NCBI RefSeq assembly: GCF_000348725.1
Contig: NC_020813.1
Coordinates: 1,774,248-1,838,247 of the forward strand
Source: Pseudobdellovibrio exovorus JSS
GTDB lineage: Bacteria; Bdellovibrionota; Bdellovibrionia; Bdellovibrionales; Bdellovibrionaceae
Direction: 5' to 3'
DNA: 64,000 nt
Made by a program: the position numbers and the translations under genes
Shown: piece after piece, positions 34,631 to 42,750 of the stretch
How positions within the stretch are numbered: position 1 is the first letter of the stretch
Layout of the letters: the number at the start of each line of letters is the position of its first letter
Notes under the pieces: generated by a model
The model's input: the letters and a program-made list of their open reading frames with translations, nothing else
Told to the model about the DNA's origin: nothing
The model's database searches: none

Positions 34631-34966
34631 AGGGGTTCATGATATCAGACTTAGATGGTAACTCCTCTAAATTCTTGTTTATAATATCCCGCATAATGTG
34701 CAAATCTTATTCAGTGATATCTCAATGTTAAGAGAACTTTACATTCTCTTGATTTTTGTATTTTCTCATTCTGAGACATCTCTTCAAAGCACATAACACT
34801 CAGACATAACTCGATGCCATCCCGATAACTGTCTAACAATTTTGCGCCTATCCACCTATCAACTAAAATTTACAGCCTTTAAAGCTGGCATCGGGCGTGC
34901 TGTTACCCAATATGAACAGTTTTATTACTTAGATTATTAAAAATTATTATTATTAAAGGAGTCTTT
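34631..34966. other. 336-base intergenic region with stem-loop and inverted repeat, no gene
   Basis: No ORF is credible here. AAGAGAA (34730-34736) pairs with TTCTCTT (34744-34750) and is followed by GATTTTT, which resembles a rightward terminator with no gene to its left on that strand. CGATGCCA (34812-34819) is mirrored by TGGCATCG (34886-34893). The last 50 bases are AT-rich and contain the promoter region of the gene starting at 34967. Confidence 0.4.
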
Positions 34967-35407
34967 ATGAAAAAATTTATCTTAGCCACACTTGTAGTTG
35001 TCTTTTCATTTTCAGCTTTCGCTCAATCTCCATCAGAAGTAAACCTTGATGAAGACTACGCAACCAAAGCTTTCGAAATTCTAAATGAAAACATCGACGA
35101 TATGCGCGGTTACACAGCCGATGGCAGAGAAGTTAATTTAAAAGCGGCTTTGGAAGATGCCGGAGAATACATCTTACACATCTTTTCACATATTCCTCTT
35201 TTAGGTGATATGGACGATGAGGAGTACACAGGCAACGTTAAAGACTTGAAATTTGACTGTAATGAACGCATCGCCAAATGCTCTTTATTAGTGATGTACA
35301 AATCAGGCAATATCAAAGAAAGACAGATCTCGTTTAAAGTGAATGTAGAAAACAAGATGCCGACCAGCATCGTTGGTAACAAGATTTTGATTGTAGATAG
35401 AAAATAA
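34967..35407 (+). CDS. Small secreted protein, unknown function
   Basis: 146 residues. The signal peptide FILATLVVVFSFSAFA is cleaved near 19. The mature protein is acidic and helical at first (VNLDEDYATKAFEILNENIDDM), then beta-rich with two cysteines (FDCNERIAKCSLLVMY). It resembles no family I know, though the size and layout are those of small periplasmic proteins. AAAGGAG stands five bases before the ATG, one of the strongest ribosome sites in the window, suggesting high expression. A perfect 8-bp hairpin follows 17 bases after the stop. Confidence 0.8.
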   Translation: MKKFILATLVVVFSFSAFAQSPSEVNLDEDYATKAFEILNENIDDMRGYTADGREVNLKAALEDAGEYILHIFSHIPLLGDMDDEEYTGNVKDLKFDCNERIAKCSLLVMYKSGNIKERQISFKVNVENKMPTSIVGNKILIVDRK

Positions 35408-35424
35408 CAGCGTCAAAATAGACT

Positions 35425-35445
35425 AACGGGACCATGTGTCCCGTT
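35425..35445 (+). terminator. Hairpin after the 34967 gene
   Basis: AACGGGAC pairs perfectly with GTCCCGTT around a 5-base loop. Only TTTAG follows, so termination may be partial, allowing read-through to the next small secreted-protein gene 38 bases downstream. Confidence 0.5.
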
Positions 35446-35482
35446 TAGCTAATGAACTGTTAGCTATTGACTAGGAGGAACC

Positions 35483-35743
35483 ATGAAAACACTGTTATCT
35501 TTGACTTTAGTGCTTACCTGCACAGTTGGTCACACAGTCATGGCTCAAAGCTCTACAGAAACCCGCGAAGGCTCATGTATCCAGATCATGGATGCCTGCA
35601 AAGCCGCCGGATACAACAAGAATATTTCTAAAACTTGCACGCAGCCTCTGCTAAATGGACAAAGTGTTAGTGGCGTCAATGTACCCGCTTCTGTTATCTC
35701 AGATTGCAAAGCAAAAAAATCTCAGCTTAAAGCGGAAAAATAG
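35483..35743 (+). CDS. Small Cys-containing secreted protein, unknown function
   Basis: 86 residues. A signal peptide (LLSLTLVLTCTVGHTVMA, cleavage near 21) leads into a short mature protein with four cysteines (GSCIQI, DACKAAGY, KTCTQP and SDCKAKK) and a lysine-rich tail. Two disulfides are likely after export. It has the general form of small secreted proteins common in Bdellovibrio-like genomes, and I recognise no family. AGGAGG lies just ahead of the ATG. The ABC-F gene starts 11 bases after its stop, so the two may share a transcript. Confidence 0.75.
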   Translation: MKTLLSLTLVLTCTVGHTVMAQSSTETREGSCIQIMDACKAAGYNKNISKTCTQPLLNGQSVSGVNVPASVISDCKAKKSQLKAEK

Positions 35744-35754
35744 TTTATAAATTC

Positions 35755-37596
35755 ATGCCCACATTGATCTCTGCCCACCAACTATCGAAGTCTTTTGCCT
35801 CGCGAACTCTTTTTCAAAGTATTTCATTTGCCATTGAAACCTCTGAACACATTGGTCTTATCGGTCCCAACGGAGCCGGCAAATCCACTCTGCTGAGCTT
35901 GATTGCAAAAGAGCAAGAGGCCGATCAAGGAAAGATCTCATTCGCAAACAACTTAGTTTTGGGTTATCTACAGCAGAAACCTATTTTACCTTTAGACATT
36001 TCTATCTATGAAGCTTTGATTCAGATCACCTCTGACGAATATGATTCAGATAATATCCAATTAGCCTACGAACTGATTTCCAAAATGAACTTGGATATTT
36101 TTCCGGAAGGCGCCGAAAAAAAAGTAGGACAACTTTCTGGAGGTTGGCAAAAGAAAGTGGCGCTGGCTCGCGAACTCATGAAACGCCCCAATCTATTGTT
36201 ATTAGATGAGCCGACGAATCATCTGGATCTTGAAAGTATCATCTGGCTGGAAGACTTCCTTCAAAAAAGTACTGATGTCGCTTTGTTAACTGTAACCCAT
36301 GACCGACGTTTTCTACAGAATACAAGTACTGTTATTTTCGATCTTGATCCACAACTGCCTAATGGACTTTTGCGTACCAGTGGCTCTTATAGCCAACACA
36401 TCGAAAGTAAATTAATGCTTTTGGATGGACAAAAACGTCTTGAAGACAAACGCCGCAACACCATGACCCGTGAAAAAGAATGGTTAGCTCGCGGACCACA
36501 AGCTCGTCTGACAAAACAGAAAGCCAGAATCGAACGGGCCTACGAAATTATTGATGAAGTTAAAGATTTAGAACAAAAAAATACTAAACGTGCTTTAGAC
36601 TTAGATTTTGGTAACACGGCTAAATCGCCTAAAAAATTAATCGAAGCCAGTCACATCACTAAAAGCTATAGTGGCCAGCCTTTATTTAAAGATTTTAGTG
36701 CGATGGTCAGGCCCGGCCATCGCTATGGTTTGATTGGAGCGAATGGCAGTGGTAAATCCACGTTGCTTAAATGTCTTATTGGAAAAGTTCCACCGGACTC
36801 TGGACAAGTCGTCGTCAATGAAGATATCGAAATTTCTTATTTTGAACAGGGCAAAGATCAACTGGATTTGAACACAACTGTTTTAAAAATTGTTTGCCCT
36901 GAAGGAGACTACGTTCACTTTCAAGGTCAACCCGTCTTTGCTCGCTCTTATCTGAGTCGCTTTAATTTTAAAACACAGCAAATGGATATGCCCGCCCATC
37001 GCCTTTCAGGCGGCGAATTAAGTCGTCTGATTTTAGCACGGCTTATGCTGAAGCAAGCCCATGTTCTAATTCTAGATGAGCCAACCAATGATTTGGATGT
37101 GGAAACACTTGAAGCCCTCAGTGATTGCCTGAGTGAATACAAAGGTGCCGTTCTTCTAGTGAGCCATGACCGTTACTTTATGGATCAAAACTGTGATGTC
37201 ATTTGGGCCTTTGACTCCAATGAACACTCGATCATTAACTTTGCTGACACTCTTCAGTGGGAAGAATGGTTCAAGTCTGGCAAAAGACAACCTCGTCCTC
37301 AAGATGCGAAAGCTGCCATCAAAAGTGATACTCAAAATGAGGTGTCGGCAAAAACCTCTGCTAAACGCGCCGGACTCAGCTACAAAGAAAGAATCGAATT
37401 TGAAAAAATTGAATCTGTGATCTCGTCAGAAGAGGATCGCCTACTGAAGTTACAAACGGAGCTGGCTCTGCCAGAAACACAAAGTAACTACGTGCGATTA
37501 AACGAGCTGACCTCGCTGATTTCAGATACTGAAAGTCGTATCGCCCAACTTATGGATCGATGGGCCGACCTCAGTGAGCGCAGCCAAAACCAATGA
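35755..37596 (+). CDS. ABC-F ATPase, Uup-like
   Basis: 613 residues, cytosolic, with no membrane spans. It has two ABC domains. The first carries GPNGAGKST, LSGGWQKKVALAREL and LLLLDEPTNHLD; the second GANGSGKST, LSGGELSRLILARL and VLILDEPTNDLD. The linker after the first domain holds the KEWLARGPQARLTKQKARI block, which in the Uup branch is well conserved. The C-terminus (about 530-613) is a coiled coil (KERIEFEKIESVISSEEDR), again as in Uup. ABC-F proteins act on the ribosome or on DNA-related processes; Uup limits transposon excision and aids ribosome function in E. coli. The exact role here is inferred from family only. Confidence 0.9.
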   Translation: MPTLISAHQLSKSFASRTLFQSISFAIETSEHIGLIGPNGAGKSTLLSLIAKEQEADQGKISFANNLVLGYLQQKPILPLDISIYEALIQITSDEYDSDNIQLAYELISKMNLDIFPEGAEKKVGQLSGGWQKKVALARELMKRPNLLLLDEPTNHLDLESIIWLEDFLQKSTDVALLTVTHDRRFLQNTSTVIFDLDPQLPNGLLRTSGSYSQHIESKLMLLDGQKRLEDKRRNTMTREKEWLARGPQARLTKQKARIERAYEIIDEVKDLEQKNTKRALDLDFGNTAKSPKKLIEASHITKSYSGQPLFKDFSAMVRPGHRYGLIGANGSGKSTLLKCLIGKVPPDSGQVVVNEDIEISYFEQGKDQLDLNTTVLKIVCPEGDYVHFQGQPVFARSYLSRFNFKTQQMDMPAHRLSGGELSRLILARLMLKQAHVLILDEPTNDLDVETLEALSDCLSEYKGAVLLVSHDRYFMDQNCDVIWAFDSNEHSIINFADTLQWEEWFKSGKRQPRPQDAKAAIKSDTQNEVSAKTSAKRAGLSYKERIEFEKIESVISSEEDRLLKLQTELALPETQSNYVRLNELTSLISDTESRIAQLMDRWADLSERSQNQ

Positions 37597-37738
37597 CACA
37601 ACTTCGCGCGTCATACAGCTCTTAATAATTAAAAGAATCAATAACTTAACTCGCAGCAACACCAGAAAATGGGTGACCTAGACTCAGATCCTAGGTGGAA
37701 TACTCTATATAAATAAAGGATTTTTAAGGAGATAATAC

Positions 37739-39220
37739 ATGAAGTATTCCAAACTATTTTCTGTGGCTGTTCTGGGTTTAGGCATCGGCTTTTCAGGCTG
37801 TAGCCGTGATAAAAATGAAAAACCTGACTCTTCATCAGCAGGCGTTGTTGAGCGTCACCACTGGAGCCCTAAATCAGAAATCGCAGCGGCACAAATCCGT
37901 GTAGTGAACCAATTTGGTGAGCCCATTTCTGGCGCACAAATTCTTGTTGGACAAGCCCCTAACAATCCTTTCCGTGATAACTTTGTGACAACGGATAGCT
38001 CGGGCCGCGCAACAATTTCAAATTCATGGAAAACACCAGCTTCTGTAACGATCGATGCCCGTGGTTATATTCGCCAAACTCTTTTGAACCAAGCCCCTGG
38101 CAATATCGTTCTTAAATTAAATCCTCTTCCTTTAAATGAGCAGGCAGAAATGCGTGGCAATGTAACTCAGTTACCAGTAGTTAATGGTGACAAGTTAATT
38201 GATTTTGCTTTAGTTATGCCCGCAGTAACACGGGCAGATCTTTTGAATTTCGATATCGGACAAGTGATCAGCCCCTACACAGATACATTATCCGCTGCTG
38301 GGCAAAAAAGCGATATTCCGAGCAACGTTTCTATTCCTAAGCAAAAAGAAAGCTACATCATTGGTGTCACTTTAGATAAACCACTTTATCGTTTAAAAAT
38401 GAATCAGCTTGGAAATCGCAAAGTTGTTGCCGCTCGCGGACGCTTTGTATTTAAAGATGTTGTTTCAGAACTAAGAAAAGGTAAATCATTCCACGACTTG
38501 ATCAATCACTTCTCTATTGAAGGTGGTTCAATGCGTGATGTGACTATTGTCAGCGGAGTTACTAATTTAGAAATTTCCGGCAATGACATGGCTTTCAACC
38601 AGCAAATTCCTGTGCAAACAGCAAGTGCGTTAGCTGATGAAATTCAGATCGTATTGGCGGCTAGTGATTTTTCAGGCTTTATGATGCCGACAGATGTTAA
38701 ACGCGCCACTCATGGCCAACCATTAAATTTACAATCTATTGCTGGAAAGCAAACAGTGATTGTTAACGTTATCAAAAAACAATCTGAGTTTATGTCAGAT
38801 GCCCCAGGAGCTAGCCGCATGAGCGCTTCTATGGTTCCTTATACAGCCACTGTAAGTCCTCGCCTTTTACCATTAATGGCTAATCCCACTATCAGTGGTT
38901 CTAATCAGTACACAATCCGTTTACCAAATCTTCCTCACACGGCAGGAATCAATCCAACGGCAACATCGGCGGCAATTTCTGATTTAATTGAAGTTACAGA
39001 TGGTAACAAAAAAATCACTTTAGCTATCAAACGCTGGGAAGTTATCGGTGCTGGATGGAATCAAAGCATTACTTTGCCTGACTGGTCATTACCACAAACA
39101 AACAACCGTAAGCGCGTTGAAGTTAACTTCATCGGTTCGACAATCAGCAAATCAACTGATATCGACGATCGCCTTATCAACAATGCAACACATGTGACTC
39201 ATGCATCGGCTGATTTCTAG
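37739..39220 (+). CDS. Large lipoprotein with carboxypeptidase-regulatory-like domain
   Basis: 493 residues. The signal ends at a lipobox GFSGC (C21). Residues 45-115 form a transthyretin-like regulatory domain (AAAQIRVVNQFGEPISGAQI, then TTDSSGRATI and DARGYIRQTL). The rest is a beta-rich region without a known family. The block IVLAASDFSGFMMPTDVKRA and the closing KRVEVNFIGSTISKSTDID suggest repeated strands. Lipid anchoring predicts the periplasmic face of the outer or inner membrane. It overlaps the following lipoprotein gene by 20 bases, so the two are coupled. TTAAGGAG stands before the ATG. Function is unknown; a surface or envelope role is inferred. Confidence 0.72.
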   Translation: MKYSKLFSVAVLGLGIGFSGCSRDKNEKPDSSSAGVVERHHWSPKSEIAAAQIRVVNQFGEPISGAQILVGQAPNNPFRDNFVTTDSSGRATISNSWKTPASVTIDARGYIRQTLLNQAPGNIVLKLNPLPLNEQAEMRGNVTQLPVVNGDKLIDFALVMPAVTRADLLNFDIGQVISPYTDTLSAAGQKSDIPSNVSIPKQKESYIIGVTLDKPLYRLKMNQLGNRKVVAARGRFVFKDVVSELRKGKSFHDLINHFSIEGGSMRDVTIVSGVTNLEISGNDMAFNQQIPVQTASALADEIQIVLAASDFSGFMMPTDVKRATHGQPLNLQSIAGKQTVIVNVIKKQSEFMSDAPGASRMSASMVPYTATVSPRLLPLMANPTISGSNQYTIRLPNLPHTAGINPTATSAAISDLIEVTDGNKKITLAIKRWEVIGAGWNQSITLPDWSLPQTNNRKRVEVNFIGSTISKSTDIDDRLINNATHVTHASADF

Positions 39221-39707
39221 TTTACTTCTTGCCTTTTTCTTATCGGGCTTATCAGGGTGCGGGCTTCTAGCCACGCGCTCTTCTCCTAATGAGATCCTAG
39301 AACAGGCATCGCAGCAGAAGATTTTCTATGCTTCTTATGATTCTGTTTGGAGGGCTGCTCACGCTGCCATTTCTTATACTATAGCCAGCGAAAATCAGGA
39401 TTATGGCATCATCGAAACAGATTACATTAAGTCTGTTGATGGTTGGCTACCGCCAGATCAAACACGTCCCGAATACAAAAGCGCACGCTATAAACTGATC
39501 CTGACCTTTGCCAAAGGGACTACCGGAGGACGCGAGTCCACACGCGTGACAATCGAGAAAAAAATCGAGATCTTCCGTGATTTTATTTCCGAGAAAAAAA
39601 TAGTTCCCTCAGATGGGCTTGAAGAACAAAGTATCTTTTATCGTATTGAACGTGAAATCGTGATCGCACAGGCTCTTAGAAGAGCCGCTATGCAAGAGAA
39701 CAACTAA
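39201..39707 (+). CDS. Lipoprotein with BamC-like layout, unknown function
   Basis: 168 residues with a lipobox at LSGC (C20). The mature part begins EILEQASQQKIFYASYDSVW and continues as an alternating beta/alpha pattern (DYGIIETDYIKSVDGW, YKLILTFAKG, STRVTIEKKIEIFRDF). This resembles a single helix-grip domain of the BamC/DUF3576 type, but the similarity is only in layout. It overlaps the upstream lipoprotein gene by 20 bases and ends 8 bases before the convergent HEAT-repeat gene. The two lipoproteins probably act together in the envelope. Confidence 0.7.
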   Translation: MHRLISSLLLAFFLSGLSGCGLLATRSSPNEILEQASQQKIFYASYDSVWRAAHAAISYTIASENQDYGIIETDYIKSVDGWLPPDQTRPEYKSARYKLILTFAKGTTGGRESTRVTIEKKIEIFRDFISEKKIVPSDGLEEQSIFYRIEREIVIAQALRRAAMQENN

Positions 39708-39714
39708 AAGACTA

Positions 39715-40329
39715 TTACAACCAATTGCGCTCTTTAACTAACTTCTGCCACTGCTGTAGTGATTTAGTTTCAGAGCCTTGTCCATCAATCTTAGCTAAAG
39801 TGCGTGCACTTAACTCTGCTAAGTTTTTATCTGCATCAAAAAGAGTTTTCGCAAAGAACTGACGATCAGATGCTGTTGCCGTGTCTGAAAGTTTTTCTAA
39901 AATTTGCTGGCGAATCCACAAACTGCTTTTTTTATTAAAGTTGTAATCTTGGTTCAGCTCTTCCATCAATAACCGACGATCATCAGAAGCCACAAGATCT
40001 TCCGCTAAGATATCGACTGCTGCTGATCTAACAACTAAGGCCTTATCTTTAATAAGCTTACGCGCTTCTTGACGAGCCTCTTGCTGATTGATTTTCTTTA
40101 GAGCGACTAAAGCTGCATTTCGCATAAACCATTCAGAGTGATCTGAAAATTCCTTTATTTGCCCCAGTTGTCCTGCTGTTGCTACTTCTGCCGCTTTAAC
40201 TAACGAACTCCAACGCTCGTTCATATTCAGCTGTTTATTACCTGCAGAATTAATATAGGTTTGAAAATTTGCTGTGTGTGCAGCCCCTGCATACAACCCC
40301 AATAAAAGAACCACTATCATCTGACGCAT
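39715..40329 (-). CDS. Secreted HEAT-repeat protein
   Basis: The ATG at 40329 is preferred: AAGGA stands eight bases ahead, and the alternative TTG lies inside the upstream gene. The product has 204 residues. A signal peptide (MIVVLLLGLYAGAAHT) leads into tandem helical repeats of about 30 residues (SEWFMRNAALVALKKI, DKALVVRSAAVDILAE, SLWIRQQILEKLS) typical of HEAT/PBS-lyase repeats. Such proteins scaffold other proteins, here in the periplasm. It begins one base after the stop of the coiled-coil gene, so they form a tight operon. No enzyme signature is seen. Confidence 0.8.
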   Translation of the reverse strand: MRQMIVVLLLGLYAGAAHTANFQTYINSAGNKQLNMNERWSSLVKAAEVATAGQLGQIKEFSDHSEWFMRNAALVALKKINQQEARQEARKLIKDKALVVRSAAVDILAEDLVASDDRRLLMEELNQDYNFNKKSSLWIRQQILEKLSDTATASDRQFFAKTLFDADKNLAELSARTLAKIDGQGSETKSLQQWQKLVKERNWL

Positions 40330-40330
40330 A

Positions 40331-41311
40331 TTAAGAATCCTTCTTATTATCGATATCCTGTTCAAATTGATCGATTAACTCTTGTTCCGTCTGAGTCACC
40401 GGTTTTTCACTAACTAGATTAAACTCTGCTGATTTGTCTGCGAAAACTTCTTCAGCTGGAACCGATTCAATCTGATCCGTTAGAGCTTCTAGTTCTGCTC
40501 GTAAAAGTTCTGCCTCTGAAAGCTCCATAGCGGCTGGTTCGGCCGAAATTTCCGGTTCCACAAGTTCTTCCGTTAAAGCTACGTCGGCAATGTCCGCAAT
40601 TATTTCGTCACTGGTTTCGTCACTACTTTCATTGCTAGGCTCGCTATCCACAACAACTTCCTCAGCTTCAATTACAGGCTCTGCTGTGGACATTTCACTT
40701 TCAGAACTTGAGCTTTCAGGGTTAGCTGTGCTTGTTTTTTTGCGAAGCTCTTGGTTTTCCTGTCTGAGCTGTGAGATCTCAGCAATATCTTCGGCGATAA
40801 TCTCATATTCAGCTAGACGTGACTCTAATTGTTGGATTTTATCCTGTAACTCAGCCGCTAACTCGTCACCACCAGCTTCACTGATGCGCTCTTTTGCTGA
40901 CTGGACAACTTCAGGCTCTGTTACGGCTGCACTGTTCTTTTTTAATTCTTCATTTTGTGCCAATGACGAAGCTAAATCCGCAGATAGTTTTTGCACTTCA
41001 TCTTTTAAGCGTGTCATTTCAGCGACTTGAGCCTCAGATAGAACAGCCGTAGCTGTTGCCGCTGCTTCTGCGGTTTTCGGAGCGGCTGTCTTTTCATTGG
41101 CAGCCGGAGCACTTTCCGCTTCTTTTTCTTTTGCTGTTGAGTTTTGCTCTACTGGCTTTTCAGCGACTTTGGATTTTTTATCGGATGCATTCACACGCTG
41201 TTTAAACACAGTTCTGTAAATGTAGATCCCCACTAGTATTAATACCGCAGTAAAACCAATTCGGATCAATAACGTATTCTGTGTCACAAGCCAGTTGATT
41301 ATATTCGCCAT
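40331..41311 (-). CDS. Membrane-anchored acidic coiled-coil protein
   Basis: 326 residues. One transmembrane segment (TLLIRIGFTAVLILVGIYIY, about 13-32) is followed by a basic patch (KQRVNASDKKSK). After that comes a long low-complexity region rich in Ala, Glu and Ser, with coiled-coil heptads near 94-125 and 160-190 (QDKIQQLESRLAEYEIIA). From about 200 onwards it is very acidic (ESSSSESEMSTAEPVIEAEE). Such proteins usually tether or space a partner at the membrane. It is coupled to the HEAT-repeat gene. No family is recognised. Its codon content is GC-richer and repetitive, as in many low-complexity proteins. Confidence 0.7.
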   Translation of the reverse strand: MANIINWLVTQNTLLIRIGFTAVLILVGIYIYRTVFKQRVNASDKKSKVAEKPVEQNSTAKEKEAESAPAANEKTAAPKTAEAAATATAVLSEAQVAEMTRLKDEVQKLSADLASSLAQNEELKKNSAAVTEPEVVQSAKERISEAGGDELAAELQDKIQQLESRLAEYEIIAEDIAEISQLRQENQELRKKTSTANPESSSSESEMSTAEPVIEAEEVVVDSEPSNESSDETSDEIIADIADVALTEELVEPEISAEPAAMELSEAELLRAELEALTDQIESVPAEEVFADKSAEFNLVSEKPVTQTEQELIDQFEQDIDNKKDS

Positions 41312-41396
41312 GTAGTCCTTATTATCTCTGTTACTTCAGCTTTGTGGCAAGCGAAGTCCCTAGACTTATAGCGAGAGCTGTTTTAAATTTAACAGC

Positions 41397-42734
41397 ATGA
41401 AACAAGTTGATCTTCTATTAAAAAATACAGAGTCCTTGGTGTTTGATAATGATACGAATCATTTGAAGAAAGTCTCTGTGGATATAGCCGTACTTGATGG
41501 AAAGATCTTAGATATTGGAAGTCCTCTTCAATATGCCGCCCGCGAAACTCTAGACCTAAAAGGTCTTTGCGTATTACCTGGAGTCATTGATTCACAAGTC
41601 CACTTCCGCGAACCCGGCATGACCCATAAAGAAGATATTGAAAGTGGTACACGTGCAGCCATCCTTGGTGGCGTCACCTCCATTTTCGAGATGCCGAATA
41701 CAAATCCGTCAACGACAACTCAAGAAGCCTTCGAACACAAACTGAGTTTGGCCCGTCAACGTGCACACTGCCACTATGCTTTTTTTATGGGGGCCTCTGC
41801 CGACAATGCACAACACCTTCATACCTATGAAAATTTGCCCCACTGTTCTGGAATTAAAATTTTCCTAGGAGCCTCTTTCGGTTCGTTGCTCGTGGATGAC
41901 GATGCTGTTTTTGAACATGTCATGAAAAATGGTCGCCGCCGCTTGACGATTCATTCTGAAGATGAAGCCCGTATGCGTGCCCGTAAACATATTGCCGAAG
42001 AGGCCGCACATCCTCGCGCACATCCTCTATGGCGTGATGAAGAAAGCGCTATGATCTCTACGCGCAAGTCTATTGCTCTGGCGAAAAAATATAATCGTCC
42101 TGTGCATATGTTGCACATTTCCTCTTCTGAAGAGATGCAGTTTTTAGCACAGAACAAAGACATTGCCAGTGTGGAAATTCTTCCGCAGTTTCTGACTTTG
42201 TCATCTCCGGAGTGCTACGAACGATTGGGTACTCTGGCGCAGCAGAATCCTCCGATCCGCGATCAACGGCATATGGAACATTTATGGAAAGCTGTCCTCA
42301 ATGGGACTGTGGATGTGATTGGTTCTGACCATGCTCCTCACACCTTAGAAGAAAAGAACAAGCCCTACCCGCAATCTCCGTCGGGATTTCCGGGTGTTCA
42401 AACTTTGCTTCCTATTATGCTCAACCATGTACACCAACAAAGGCTTTCACTAGAACACTTAACTCGCCTAGTGACTGAAAATCCAAGACGACTTTTCGGT
42501 GTACAAAATAAAGGGCGTATTCAAATTGGCTATGATGCTGATTTTACGATTGTGGATCTTAAAAAAGAAAAAGAGATCACCAACAAATGGATTGCCTCTA
42601 AGTGTGGATACACTCCTTTTGATGGCATGAAAGTCACAGGCTGGCCGACTCATACGATCTTAAAAGGTAAAGTCGTTATGCAAGATGATGTGGTAAAACT
42701 GGAAAGTACAGGCGAACCGATTCAATTCGCCTAA
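41397..42734 (+). CDS. pyrC: Dihydroorotase, metal site variant (Gln in place of first His)
   Basis: 445 residues, the class I DHOase length. The signature reads VIDSQVHFREPG, so the first metal-ligand His of D-x-H-x-H is Gln67, with H69 kept. Other features are intact: GIKIFLGASFG with the Lys that is carboxylated in the family, IHSEDE, MLHIS and GSDHAPHT. The enzyme closes carbamoyl-aspartate to dihydroorotate in pyrimidine synthesis. I recall the D-x-Q-x-H form as common in a Bacteroidetes-type DHOase sub-group, so it need not be inactive. The gene stands alone on the plus strand, convergent with the fibre gene. Confidence 0.88.
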   Translation: MKQVDLLLKNTESLVFDNDTNHLKKVSVDIAVLDGKILDIGSPLQYAARETLDLKGLCVLPGVIDSQVHFREPGMTHKEDIESGTRAAILGGVTSIFEMPNTNPSTTTQEAFEHKLSLARQRAHCHYAFFMGASADNAQHLHTYENLPHCSGIKIFLGASFGSLLVDDDAVFEHVMKNGRRRLTIHSEDEARMRARKHIAEEAAHPRAHPLWRDEESAMISTRKSIALAKKYNRPVHMLHISSSEEMQFLAQNKDIASVEILPQFLTLSSPECYERLGTLAQQNPPIRDQRHMEHLWKAVLNGTVDVIGSDHAPHTLEEKNKPYPQSPSGFPGVQTLLPIMLNHVHQQRLSLEHLTRLVTENPRRLFGVQNKGRIQIGYDADFTIVDLKKEKEITNKWIASKCGYTPFDGMKVTGWPTHTILKGKVVMQDDVVKLESTGEPIQFA

Positions 42735-42750
42735 TAGATGTATTATTGAT

